The position numbers and the translations under genes are program-made. A DNA stretch of 61,434 nucleotides, taken from the NCBI RefSeq assembly GCF_000344685.1, contig NW_006920414.1, forward strand, positions 753,438 through 814,871, in the 5' to 3' direction. The DNA is from Gloeophyllum trabeum ATCC 11539. Lineage: Eukaryota > Basidiomycota > Agaricomycetes > Gloeophyllales > Gloeophyllaceae. Under the pieces are notes generated by a model. The model was not told where the DNA came from. It was given only the letters and a program-made list of their open reading frames with translations, and made no database searches. The stretch's first letter is position 1; each line of letters opens with the position of its first letter. Positions 1-11,113 of this stretch are shown here, one piece after another.

Positions 1-117
1 TGACTACACCATTGTGGAGATATGAGGTCAGAAAGTTGGGATTTTGGTATAATATTTCTGAGTTTTACACCTAGACCCCCTACTTTCTGGCCCTGTATCT
101 CCACAATGGTGTAGTCA
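1..117. repeat. Hairpin element with 22-bp perfect terminal inverted repeats
   Basis: The first 22 bases (starting tgactacacc) are the exact reverse complement of positions 96-117. The arms keep pairing imperfectly for about 20 more bases inward (gtcagaaagt against actttctggc). The unit is short, non-coding and folds on itself, which is the form of a MITE or a solo transposon hairpin. The left flank lies outside the window, so a target-site duplication cannot be tested and the element may extend further left. The superfamily is unknown. Confidence 0.7.
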
Positions 118-1403
118 ATCACGGTCATTCTGGTATCAAAATTGCACAGTGTTTTTGCCTCTTTCAGATGGTCATAACCGCTAGTCTATCGGGACTCTCA
201 GTAAAAAGTTGAAAATTGGGGTCTTTGATGTAGAGCCTCTCTCTCCTGATAGGGGCACCTACATCACTCCATAGTACTGCCATATTGTTGCCCAGAAGGA
301 GGGCTAAAAGTTTACTTTTTACACCGAAGAGAATGGTCAAGTGGTTGCAGAGATATACATTTATCTTGGGTGGTGCATTACTTTCGCACGCCACTGTAAG
401 GGGTAATAGTTCCTATTTGTTGGTGGCGGTAAGATTTGGATCGGCCCACCTACCATTTATGAGCAGTGCTCCTATTACATTTCGAGTAATTTGGGCTGTA
501 AGTGGTATAACCCCTGTTAAGCGCTCGCTTTCTCGATCACCAGAGAGCCCTATACAACTACTGAACAGTAAACCGATTCTAGAGGAATCGGAACAATAGC
601 ATAACCTTACATAAGTCTAATTAACCTTAGGCTCTGACTATGCTCTCGACTTTTGATGGCTTGCGCATATCTTTGGGGTCTTTTCGCTCAGCCGTTCCAG
701 CTGTGCCAGTGGAGCCGAAATATCCAGAATTCAAGTTGGGCTCTGGTAGCACATAATATGGCCTTTCTCAGTCCGTTCCTCGGTCTACATGTGCAGATCA
801 AATATACATACTTTGAGTCGTTTCCAAGATGCTTCCGTAGCTCGCATCCGCATGCATATGCTCCGAAGGTCATAGGTGCGTCTCCAGAAGACTAGACTGA
901 ACCACGCCTTCTAGATATGTTGTTCTGGGTGCGGCGTTCTTGGATAGTTCAGAAAAAGAACTGCTGTAAAGGACTTCGTATTATCGTAATAGCGCAGCAA
1001 CCATACGTTGCCGGCTACCATTTTATCTCGTACGAAGGCCCCTCTTACTTGCTTGGATTATGGGCTTAGATGCACCCCTTCAGGTCTGGATGTTTTGTGG
1101 TGTGTACCCTCACAACCCTTGCCTTCGTTGTGGCCCTGACTGCCTTCCACGTAGAAGCGGAGCAAATAATCTCCCTGTCGTCCCAGCACAAGCTGTAAAT
1201 AGTTATGTTTCTACCGCTCGTGCCTAACTCTGTCAGTTTGACTCCAGACGTCAACGGGATTCTTTCTCATACGTCTAGCATACACTTTGAATATGCACTC
1301 ATCCTACCGGCGGATGTTTCTCCGCGATCATTAAAAGGCGGTTGCAGGATGGAAGGGAAGCAGACTTAGTCGTATCGGCCTTACTTCTCAAGCGGACGTA
1401 GGT
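118..1403. other. Gene-free stretch upstream of lipase copy 1
   Basis: No frame here reads as a recognisable protein. The two longest overlapping frames (164-394 minus, 285-599 plus) have no similarity I know and no consistent splice extension. The last 75 bases hold an A/T-rich attaaaagg motif at about 1329-1337, which sits where a core promoter for the lipase at 1404 would be expected. The first 500 bases are more AT-rich than the gene regions and may be remains of the element that starts the window. Confidence 0.5.
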
Positions 1404-2833
1404 ATGCAAGCTCTCTGGCTCCTCTCGCTCTGCTATGCTGTGGCTGCGGTCGCGCACCCGGTGTACTCGTCTGGGAACTTAGAAAAGAGGGCCATCTCGG
1501 AAGGTGCGAAGGTCCAGATCTTCGGTCTTTTGCCCATGAAGTCGTCTAACTCCACCGGCATTAGAGGTGTTCGACGACTTTTTCTTCTACTGTAAATACG
1601 CGTCGTCCGCGGATGACTTGTATTGCGCCTACCCGAATGGCAACACCCTCATTGAAGAGGTAGGTTTCGCTCACTGCGTCGTCCTACATGCATATATACC
1701 TGATGCCCAGTTCTCGAACTCGACGACCGATACACAAGGCTTCATAGCCAGGGACGACACTCGGCGCGAGATTGTTGTTTCGCTGCGTGGCAGGTGAGGG
1801 ATATCCTTGTATTCAAGCACACCGTGAAGTTATACATCGATCAGTACGTCCGTTGAGGACTTTGCTATAGACAGTGAAACTTCCCTTGAGCCGTACGTGT
1901 CTCCTGGTGTAGTGCCGCCTCGTGAGCCAGGTGTCCTCCTTGTGCAATAGACGAGCACTCACAACACTCAACAAAGCTGGAGCGATGACGCATACCGGAT
2001 TTCTCACCGCGTAAGTGAAGTATGCCTACAATCTTCTTCGTAGGCTGAATGCTCTGCTGGTTACAGTTGGAACTCTGTTGCACCCGGGGTAATATCTGTA
2101 GTCAGAGAGCAGCTCCTCGAGCACCCGGGCTACGCTATTGTGACGACTGGACACTCCCTGGGTGGCGCATTGTCATCTCTCGCTGGCGTTAGCATGAAAT
2201 CGAACTTCCCCGTCAAGTGCGAGGAGTCTGCTTGCTTTTCTTTTTATCCAGACGGTCTCATCCTTCCACTACAGCCCCGTCCGAATGTACACATACGGAC
2301 AACCGCGCACGGGCAACCCCACTTACGCATACTTCGTCAACGATCTGTTTGGTCCCAATGCGTATCGATGTAGGTGAAGCCCAGTCAAGTCCTTTGATAA
2401 TATTGACATGCATTCCCTAGTTGTCCATGCAGCCGACGGGTGAGCGAGTTACTCTGTCAGGATCGTGACCAACTGACCAACTGTTGACCTCACTCCGACA
2501 GAGTTCCGACGGAGATATCGCAGGCCGAGGGATACAGGCACCATGGTACGATCTAAGACACCCGGTGCTGTCGACTACCCAACGTTGTTTACTATGTAGG
2601 GATTGAATACTGGCAGAACCCAGACCCGCCGAGTGCTGCGAATACCAAGGAGCGCGCGGCTGACGGCGAGGACCCGACATGCTCAGACTCCATCCCTTCC
2701 ACCGGAATCAACATTGATCACGTCTTCGTAAGTACCACGTTCGTGTAAGCTGAGCGTTTATTAATAGTCAACTTACCTACCGCGTGGATAGTATTTTGGT
2801 GTTATGGTTGGTACGCCTTTCTGTACTCAGTAG
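1404..2833 (+). CDS. Secreted class 3 lipase, tandem copy 1
   Basis: Predicted secreted triacylglycerol lipase or feruloyl-esterase-like hydrolase of the Lipase_3 family, about 300 residues in about ten exons. The ATG at 1404 opens a signal peptide (QALWLLSLCYAVAAVA) followed by a short propeptide ending in the dibasic NLEKR, a Kex2-type site. The first exons join at 1503/1565, 1659/1711, 1793/1845 and 1921 onward. The nucleophile elbow GHSLGGA is near 2144. The Asp of the triad is probably in HAADGVPT and the His in the C-terminal INIDHVF, just before the last exon (YFGVMVGTPFCTQ, stop 2831-2833). Intron positions match those of the second copy at 5983. Compared with that copy, one Cys in the late loop is replaced (TKERAADG against TKECAPDG) and a new Cys appears in FFYCKYASS. 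Substrate is not deducible. The gene ends about 190 bp from the convergent RING gene. Confidence 0.9.
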
Positions 2834-3020
2834 GCTTGACCCCATCAGCTTTGGTGTGCATAAGCACCTACCCGTCATTGGCTCATACTGCCCCAGTATT
2901 CTGGACTGTATGTAAAAGATGACCATGATAAGCATATTCACAATTACACTAGATATATCCCGTCCCTGGTATCGATCATTACAACCTCATGCATCCTGGT
3001 AAGTACACAAACACTCAGGC

Positions 3021-4495
3021 TCAAGCACACGTGAGCTTCCTCTTCGTCCCGCACCGCACAGTTTTCTTCGCCCGTCCCTTCCCGTCGACGTCGATCGGGA
3101 AATTGAACGGCTGCTCGGGGTTCGCCTTCCGCCTCTTCGGTTCTGGCTGGCGGAGCTGCCAGTCCGACCTGAATCGCGGAGGCTGGGGCCGAGTCTCTGA
3201 CGTGCGGTTGGGGCGGCTTTCTGCTACGAGGGGGGAGAGAGGTTGTCTGAAGGTTCGTTGCGGAGCGGGCGTTGTTGGTACGGAATCTAAGTCGACCTGG
3301 AGAGCAGATATTGTTGCATCTGTGGTGAGCGAAGAGGGGATGATGGGTATAGCTTACGATTAGGCTAGCGGCTTCGTCTCCTTCGTCCTCCGAGAAGGCA
3401 GGGCTATGGTCAAGGTCACTCTCGCCTTCAATGTCCCGGTCGTGCTGGGACGGGTAGGAGGAGTACTGCGAGGGCAGCTTGCGCAGGAGTTCCTCGATGA
3501 GCCGGTTCTTGTCCTCGTTATCCTTCTTCAGCGCCTGTATCTTCTTCTTCTGTTTCAGTTCCTAGGGAATCATCAGTGGGGCGCCGCATACAGAGCATAT
3601 AACCAGGGAAATTTGACCAGAATTCAGACATACCTTATCCTTGTGTGCGCGAATGAGACTCTGCCACTTGTGACTACTCTCCGCCAGTCGCTCGTACTTC
3701 TCAACAGCAGCCGCCTCGCTGGCCGCAATCTTCGCTGCTTTGGCCTGAAAGTCCGCATAGTCCTTGTTGAGGGATTGAAGGGATGCAACGGCGGCCTCCG
3801 CGGCGCTGACGGCCTGCTCCGCTTTCCTCTCTAGGCTTTTAGCCCTCAGGGACATGCGTTGACAATCGCGCTCCAGCGTTTGGACCTCAGCTTGCAATCT
3901 GGAGCGTTCTTTGCGGAGGAAAGCCACTTCGGTGAGGTTGGGTGCGATGCGTTGCTCAAAGGCGTGGACTGCGTCCCAGATGAGGGACTTCACGAAGGTC
4001 GTTGTGGGTACACTGAAACAGTAGCGAGCAGCGCGCGAGCGTACCTGAGCTACGTCATTGCTCTCCCCTCCCGGTGACACCGCCTTTGCGATCTTCTCCA
4101 GTTCACGGCTGGCCCTCTCGATAGTCTTTGGCTTGGAGCGGTCGTCCATGCGGCTCAACTTCTCAGCGACCTCCCTGGCTTTCCTCATGCTCTCATCCTC
4201 ATCTTCAGCAGGGCCTGAGGTTGACGAGACAGTTGAAGACGCTGAGAAAGTCAGAAAGATGGGGCGGAGATCACTCCTGTATATGGGCTTGCGGCACTGC
4301 GGGCACGGCCTGCTAGCGCTTGATGATGTTGCGAGATACCCGCTCAAGCATGTTTCGCAGAATGCATGACCTGCCCGATTTCTATTGTGAACCAAGCATC
4401 GAGACTGCGGAACAGGGTTGCCTACCGCACTTCAGGAGCCGAAACCGATCCATGGGCAGCGTTTCGATGCATATCGCGCAGTGTGGTTCATTCAT
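3021..4495 (-). CDS. RING-finger protein with coiled coil (putative E3 ubiquitin ligase)
   Basis: Four exons join in frame: 4495-4426, 4370-3634, 3561-3358 and 3296-3021, giving 428 residues. The first intron splits the RING finger: exon 1 gives MNEPHCAICIETLP...LLKC and exon 2 continues GHAFCETCLSGYL...CPQC, completing a C3HC4 pattern within the first 60 residues. A long helical region rich in Glu, Arg, Ala and Leu (LRKERSRLQAEVQTLERD) predicts a coiled coil. The tail is Pro/Arg-rich and ends KRKLTCA. RING proteins of this form transfer ubiquitin from an E2 to substrates; the substrate and cellular role here are unknown. It lies between the two lipase copies on the opposite strand. The last two acceptor sites were chosen for frame continuity. 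Confidence 0.85.
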
Positions 4496-5982
4496 CCAGG
4501 AGTTTGATACCAAGCGATATGTGGCCGATAGTCGTCGAGGACGGGAGGCTTTGCAAGACTTATATTAATAAGTCAGAGGCAAGTTAGAGGTACGATCGTG
4601 TGGTGCCACGGACTTTGCTTTGGGACGCGTCCCACGACGCGTGTGTCACGTGGCCTTTCCCGATACCCGGTATCCTACGCTTCGCAGGCTGCAGCTTTGT
4701 GGCAAATTCAACCTTTCAACTACAGGCCTCTTCATCCAGTGATTCCCTGTTTTGCTCTACTCTGGGAAGCTCCCTCTTTATACTCTTCCTGCTGCCGTAT
4801 GTGGCACAAGGAGCAAAAATCTTATGCTCATCGAGAACAGCGTCCGTAAGCTGACCAGCTCGTCGATAAGGCCCGGGGAAAGGACTTGGCTCGGTCTGGT
4901 GTATCTAAGTGGAAATACCTCCCCTTATGACTGCACCGCCACTCGTTTGCGCTCTCTTCATCTGTTCCAGCGTCGGTTTGTGGACTCCCTCGCTACGGTG
5001 AAGCAGTTTTGCCTCACAGTAGGCTGTAGTCCACAGCGGCCTGTCTAAGACTGCCGTACGTATGTGATCCATCAAACACCACTTAATGCGGTGCGTGATT
5101 TATGAACATATGCAATGTACGATCCGCGGCTTCTTAGCATAAAAGTGATGCAACCCGCCAGCTTCATCTGTACGAATGGACCACACCCGCCTGAGATTCC
5201 CTAGACGCACCCCATCTGACTCGATATCTGCTTGGCGGGACTGCGCGTGTGACTAAGCTGCGTATGTTCTGTGGGCACTTGTACCGAGGTACAATCACCC
5301 CAACTGAATCCAAATGGCGTGGGCTACAAGTTCGTTGTTTCCGCGATCTCTCCGACGTACTCAGCGGATGAGGCTTCGATATTCGCGATTTTGCGCGGCT
5401 CAATTGTGACACGTTTGTACAACAGCCGGTATCGACCTCGGCATCACAAGTGTGAGCTAAAGTTGTCGATCTCGAGTCAAAATTTGGTTCATACTATATA
5501 TGACGATACGTTTACTACTTATAGGTGCTTTCTTGCAGATCCTAAAGCTCTAATACCGCATTAACGCAAGATGCTCACAATATCGAGCGTTAGGACCCCT
5601 TCCGCTAATAATATGTGGGTCGCCTGCAATTCACAAGGTCATAACACCTCTCAGGTGAAGCAGTCCATCAACTCTGGTCCCCGATTTATGTATCGCTGTG
5701 TGCCACACAGCTCGCAGCTCCACAATTCCCCGTAGACTTCATAATCTTAGATCCAGGTACGGAATGTCCCTTATCGTTCGTGCAGCAGACCTTGTAACTA
5801 TGGGCTTCTCGGAGATAGCCCGTCGACTCTCCATCTGCTTTCGGATGCCGTCGTATCATTATGCCAATTGACCTTATTATGCTGTCGACAGGTGACGGCT
5901 CAGAGGCCATATAAAAGGCTGCTGCAATGTAAAGGAAGACCGGTGTCCGTGCCTCAGACATTCTACGTCGCAGGTACCCACG
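4496..5982. other. Intergenic region between RING gene and lipase copy 2
   Basis: About 1.5 kb with no supported gene. Open frames such as 4600-4854 are short, overlap in several frames and have no recognisable domain. The region must contain the divergent promoters of the RING gene (minus) and lipase copy 2 (plus). A small perfect inverted repeat (ttgtacc/ggtacaa) lies near 5280. Confidence 0.5.
5910..5918 (+). promoter_or_regulatory. TATA box of lipase copy 2
   Basis: The sequence tataaaagg lies 65-73 bp upstream of the lipase ATG at 5983, the usual distance for a core promoter in a fungal gene with a short leader. No competing ATG lies between it and the chosen start. A clear TATA box is typical of inducible genes such as secreted hydrolases. 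Confidence 0.6.
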
Positions 5983-7430
5983 ATGCAATTTCTCTCTTTG
6001 CTCTTTGTCTTCTGTGCTGCCGTTGCTATTGCTGAAGGGCCTCCGCTGGTCTCTTCCGCGAACATCGAGAAGAGAGCCATCTCAGAAGGTGCCAGCCTCT
6101 GGAATATGCATGCTACTGATGCTCTCTGACTCCTTATGCATCAGCATTATTTGATGACCTATTCTTCTACTTCCAGTATGCTTCGTCTGCATATAACGTA
6201 AATTGCTCCAGCCCGAACGGCGACACTCTTATCGAGGAGGTCTATATTCCCGCCCTATAGCGCGATAACAAAACACTCCTTGACTGTTGCATCTCACTGC
6301 TAGTTCTCCGAGGCGACTACCGACACCCAAGGTTTCATAGCCAGGGATGACAACCGCCGAGAAATCGTAATAGCCTTACGAGGGAGGTAATGCGTCTTTC
6401 CTGCTTCCGGAGCGGCCCCCTCTCTCACCTCCTTTCCCGCCCGTCAGCACGTCCGTACAGGATTACCTTGAGGACGGCGAGGTTGCACTTGAGGCATACA
6501 CCACCCCTGGGGTATCACCTCCCAGTTAGTACACTTCGTCAGATACAATACCATCCAGCAGATTAAATCCATTTATGTTCTAGTTGGGACGGAGGTGCAC
6601 ACCGGGATTCTCACCGAGTAAGTCAGGCACATCTTAATCTCTGCCGCCAACTGAGCGGAGTGGGGCGTGAGTTGGAACTCTGTAGCCCTTCGCATAATAT
6701 CCGCCGTCGGAGATCAGCTTGTAGACTATCCCGACTATTCTATCGTTACCAGCGGACACTCCCTGGGCGGCGCGTTGTCGTCGCTCGCTGCAGTCAGCAT
6801 GATATCGAATTTCCCTAGCAAGTACGCGCAGCTGCTCTCCACGCTTTGCATGATGAGGTGATACTCTCACGTAGCGCCGTGCGGATGTACACATATGGAG
6901 AACCTCGCTTGGGCAATCCGACCTACGCGTACTATGTCAACGACCTATTTGGCTCGAACGCATATCGATGTGAATGGCGGTGTTCCATGGTCTCTGTACG
7001 AATACTGATACATTCTCTCTAGTTGTCCACACGACTGATGGGTACGTACGCTCATGACGTTGGTTCGTATATCGTAAAAGATGTGAATCTGGTATTCCCT
7101 TGACAGTGTCCCAACGATGATATCGCCAGCCCTAGGCTACAGGCATCATGGTATGGATTGCCCCCAAAATTCAGCCCATCCTACCCACAGCTTTGTTCAG
7201 GGATTGAGCATTGGCAGAACCCAGACCCTCCAACGGCTGCTAATACGAAAGAGTGCGCCCCAGATGGTGAAGACCCGACTTGCTCAGACTCCGTCGTTTC
7301 TACGGGGATTAACCCTCCTCACTTCTTCGTAAGTGTTTGGTCTTCTTCTTCATAAGTGACATACGGAAGGTAACTTGCATCGCGCGGGCAGTATTTTGAC
7401 GTACCGTTTGGGCAACCCTTTTGCATCTGA
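5983..7430 (+). CDS. Secreted class 3 lipase, tandem copy 2
   Basis: Paralogue of the lipase at 1404, with the same exon plan and about 300 residues. The signal peptide is QFLSLLFVFCAAVAIA and the propeptide ends NIEKR (Kex2-type site). Recognisable blocks: ISEALFDDLFFYFQYASS, TDTQGFIARDDNRREIV, the nucleophile elbow GHSLGGALSS (near 6757), VRMYTYGEPRLGNP, the acid residue in HTTDGVPT, and the catalytic His in GINPPHFF. The final exon is YFDVPFGQPFCI, with stop 7428-7430. It keeps the late-loop Cys pair (TKECAPDGEDPTC) that copy 1 has half lost. The family hydrolyses ester bonds of lipids or plant-wall feruloyl groups; the substrate here is inferred only at family level. A TATA box lies 65-73 bp upstream. 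Both copies look functional: no stop or frameshift is seen once introns are removed. Confidence 0.9.
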
Positions 7431-7990
7431 GGATGTCTCTGGCGATCGCCTTCGTAGTTACACGACAGAATTCATCCTTGACAGCCTTTGTGGTTGGAAA
7501 TAGCTATCTGGCTGAAAGGTCGTTGCGTCTCCTACTGAGCACCGATTATGAAGTTATTTGCTGTACTATACTACTATGTATGTCACGGTACTGGTCACGG
7601 TAGTACATCTTATCATGCAGATGAGGCAAATTTGCGCCACAGTGACTGAAGCCGCAGCCTATATAGCTCACTCGCTTTCTTCCCATCACCGGTAATCATT
7701 AATCAGTGCTAGTGAATGCTTGGTTTGATACTCGACCAGAGCGGGTCAAGACCACTACTTAGTACAACAATCGCATCTCACCATATGCATGCGTCGGATA
7801 GGGCCTTATAATTTTACATCACTGTGCCGATGGAGGCCGCATAGGCTGCAGGGAACGGCGCCCTATCAGTGACATAGACCTGCGTTCCGCAGTCGATAGT
7901 ATGTATAGACGGAAGTCATCTTGAGTGCTTTGCCTGCGCATCGACCTCTCTGTGTCCGTTTAGCTAACTCCAGGCATCGCCTGCGCTGTA

Positions 7991-10627
7991 ATGGTCGTCC
8001 TTTGGGTCCTGGCAGCACTTGCTCTTCTGGATATCGCGTGTGGTCAACAAACATACACAGTAAGTCCATGGTCTGCCTTTTTCCCGGTGCTTAGAGTAGT
8101 CGCCTGAGGATTTTTGACTACATGTTTCTAGTACAACTCTCGGTCAGATCTGAATCCAGTAGCACTCTTGATCACCTCGGATCCTAGTAGTGATTATGAA
8201 TGTGGATATTACTTTACGTGAGTCTGAATACCCTTGGACATGTTTGCCCTGGGAGTGGTCATTAAATAAGGACTAGGTGTCCGAGAGGGACGAGCGTACC
8301 CATGCCTGGACCGGCCATTTACAGGTCCGACGGTGACTTGATCTGGGCTGGGGCCGGTATGGGCATCAATGACTGCTTTGACCTGAGGACACAGACGGTA
8401 TGACCTACATGACCAACGAAGGGACTAGATGGTTACTCATTGAACTATAATCTTGCAGCTAAACGGGACGGAAGTCATGACTATGTGGGTTGGAGACGTA
8501 GTGAACGGATGGGGAGCAGGACGGGTGCGTCTTGCTGCCTTCAGCATACGTACTCGACGTGTTGACATTTCACAACTCAGGGAATTATAATGAATTCGAC
8601 TTACGACGTCATCTACAACTTCACGAGTACTTTCCCAAACGGTGCAGATATCCATGAATTTTATATACCACCGGTGAACAACCGGACGGCACTTTTGACG
8701 GCGTACTATGTGCTTAACACCGACTTGAGCGAAGTCGGAGGGACCGGGGACGACTGGCTGCTGGAGTGCGCATTTCAAGAGTGAGCTTTCGCTTTCCTAA
8801 AAACGCTGTGATTCCCTACGCTGATAACCTTCAGGATTGACATCGCTACAGGAGATGTCTTATTTAGTTGGAAGTGCGTGCATACACGGTGCGACGCCTA
8901 AGGGCAACGCTGTCATGATTAATCTGTTCTGTAGTGCGAGCGATCACGTCGATTTCGCGGACTCGTATGAAGGATTCTGGACCGACGACAGCGAAAGCAA
9001 TCCTTGGGACTAGTAAGTCTTCATTAACGAGAGCGGGTTGAAAGGATCGCTGACGACGGGTGCAACGTGCAACACCTCAGCTTCCATATGAACTCCATTG
9101 ATAAAGACACGGACGGGAATTACCTCGTCTCTTCCAGGTGGGCGCGCTCGCTTTTTGGATCGCTAATTTCGTGTAGACCTGCTGTCCGTTGTTCAGGCAT
9201 TATCACCAGCTCTACAAAGTAGATGGAATCACGGGTGATGTGATATGGACGATGGGAGGCAAGCATAGCGACTGGGACATGTGCGATGATTGCAATTACG
9301 AGTGGCAGCACGACGCCCGGTGGCGCGATAATTACACCGCCATATCCCTCTTCGATAATGCCAGTGAGTCCCTCAACTCTTTGTACTCGCTCCCGAGTTC
9401 GTTCGGCTAACCAGACACATAGGTAACGGCGACGATACTGACGAAAGCAGTGAGTTCCTGCCGCTCAGTGTGTCGCAGGGACACGTAGGTTTCTGATTGA
9501 TTGACTCAGCTGGACGAGGCATGGTTATGGACCTGAACTTCGACAACATGAGTGTCTCGCTCAGAACGGCCTTCTACCCTTTGCAGTCCCATCCTATCCA
9601 ATCTCAAGGTAACACGAATGTATGTCCAAACGCAGTATTGTCATGTCTGTCACATGGTGCTCACATGTGGCTAGTTGCTCGCGAGTGGTAATTGGCTGCT
9701 CGGGTGGGGCTCGAGTCCGTGGTACGTGCGGCTTTTTTGAGCCGCTGCATCAAAGATAATTGAATTATGTGCTCAGGTTATCCGAGTATTAGTAGGTGGT
9801 GCTCGGTCCGCTAGGTTCTGTATAAATTTATTGAGTTTCATGAATCAGCCCGAATGGTACTATGATGTACTCCGCAGCTCTTGGTGGTCAGAACCTGAGT
9901 GACGGCCCTGTGCAAGTGAGTTTCAGGTTCAGCGCTATTTACGTTTGTTCCTGACATTCCCGCAACTAGAATTATCGTGCTTTCAAATCAACTACATGGC
10001 AAGGGTTTCCGAGAGCTGTACCAGACTTAGCGATTAACGGCACGTATGTGTCTGGAGAAAGATTCTCTTGAGTAGGCCAAGCTGATCTGGTGCTTGGATA
10101 TACCAGGACTGTCTACGTCAGCTGGTGAGGCCACCATTGCGCTGGGACAGAGTATGCAAAGTTGACGAAGACTCTAGGAACGGTGCGACGGAGGTCCAGA
10201 TGTGGGAAGTCGCAGTCGGCGACAAGAGTGCCCCCCACACCCTCTCATCCGCCGCCAATGCGTCCCGATCGCTATTCGAGACCTCTCTGACCATGGATTC
10301 AGAATCACCTTATGTACAAGTTCGTGCATACGGAGGTGGGCCAGAAACTCTCCCATTTTTTGTACCTTATTGAGGCTGAATTACTCAACAGGGAATGGCG
10401 CTATTCTTGGGGCAAGTGCCGTTGTAGAATCTTCGAGCGGCTCTTCCGCTTTCAATGGGAAGGTGCACCGTCTCTCTAACCCTGAAGTTATTGGCGCCTC
10501 TGCTCCGACTTGCGGGAATTATCAGGTGCAGCAGGTAGTTTCCACGTCACTGGGAGTTCGAACTGTCATGAACTACAGACTTCTTTGTACTGTGACACTA
10601 CTCATGGTCTTCATTCTCATTGTATAG
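7991..10627 (+). CDS. Secreted arylsulfotransferase-family (ASST) protein
   Basis: Fungal ASST-like protein (Arylsulfotran_2 family), a secreted beta-propeller family whose fungal members have no proven reaction. The ATG at 7991 begins a signal peptide (VVLWVLAALALLDIACG). Diagnostic blocks in order: GPAIYRSDGDLIWAG, DVIYNFTSTFPNGADIHEF, VDFADSYEGFWTDDSESNPW, YFHMNSIDKDTDGNYLVSSR, HYHQLYKVDGITGDVIWTMGG, KHSDWDMC, WQHDARW, NGDDTDES, FYPLQSHPIQSQG and TVYVSWNGATEVQMW. More than ten introns are needed to join them; one splits the Trp codon of VSWNG. The last exon ends in a hydrophobic stretch (LLCTVTLLMVFILIV) directly before the stop, suggesting a GPI signal or membrane anchor. Some small exons between 9360 and 9900 are uncertain. 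It lies downstream of the lipases on the same strand, without an obvious functional link. Confidence 0.85.
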
Positions 10628-11113
10628 AATCATATAGAACATGAGTTTATACTAGTACTCGATGGACGACATTCACGTTGAGGGATAAAATACGACCGAT
10701 AGTACAGTAATCGAGGAACGAATCCCAAACAACTGAACTATGATCCATGACCATATTGGAGTAGGTAGTAAGTACTACAACTCATGCTCACAATTGAAGT
10801 GACTCGTCCATCGTGACGACCATTGCTCAAGAGCTCAAGGTGAGTGACGCGGTCCATCCACGGTCCGCCTATAGCTATCCATCACTGCCAGTGGGTAGGT
10901 ATCCCGCAGTAAGCGCAGGCTTGTTTGTACCTGCCGTGCTGGGCGCGTCGCCTCGGCACCCATTTGCCCCATCTTAAACCTTAGTAAGGATTAAGTGCTA
11001 GTGTGATACGTATAAGTACCCAGGTGTACGTCAAACCATTTCTCCCCTCAGGCTCAGGTTGGGCCCTACGTCAATCCGAAGACTTCCCTGCCGTACTTCA
11101 TCTCGCTATCGTT

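Noticed and set aside
3406..4369. Long plus-strand frames opposite the RING gene
   Set aside because: They are antisense shadows of the long second RING exon; the minus strand has the RING ligands and consistent splice sites.
7566..7612. Repeated gtcacggta motif
   Set aside because: Two 9-bp copies about 14 bp apart downstream of lipase 2 are too few to call a repeat or operator.
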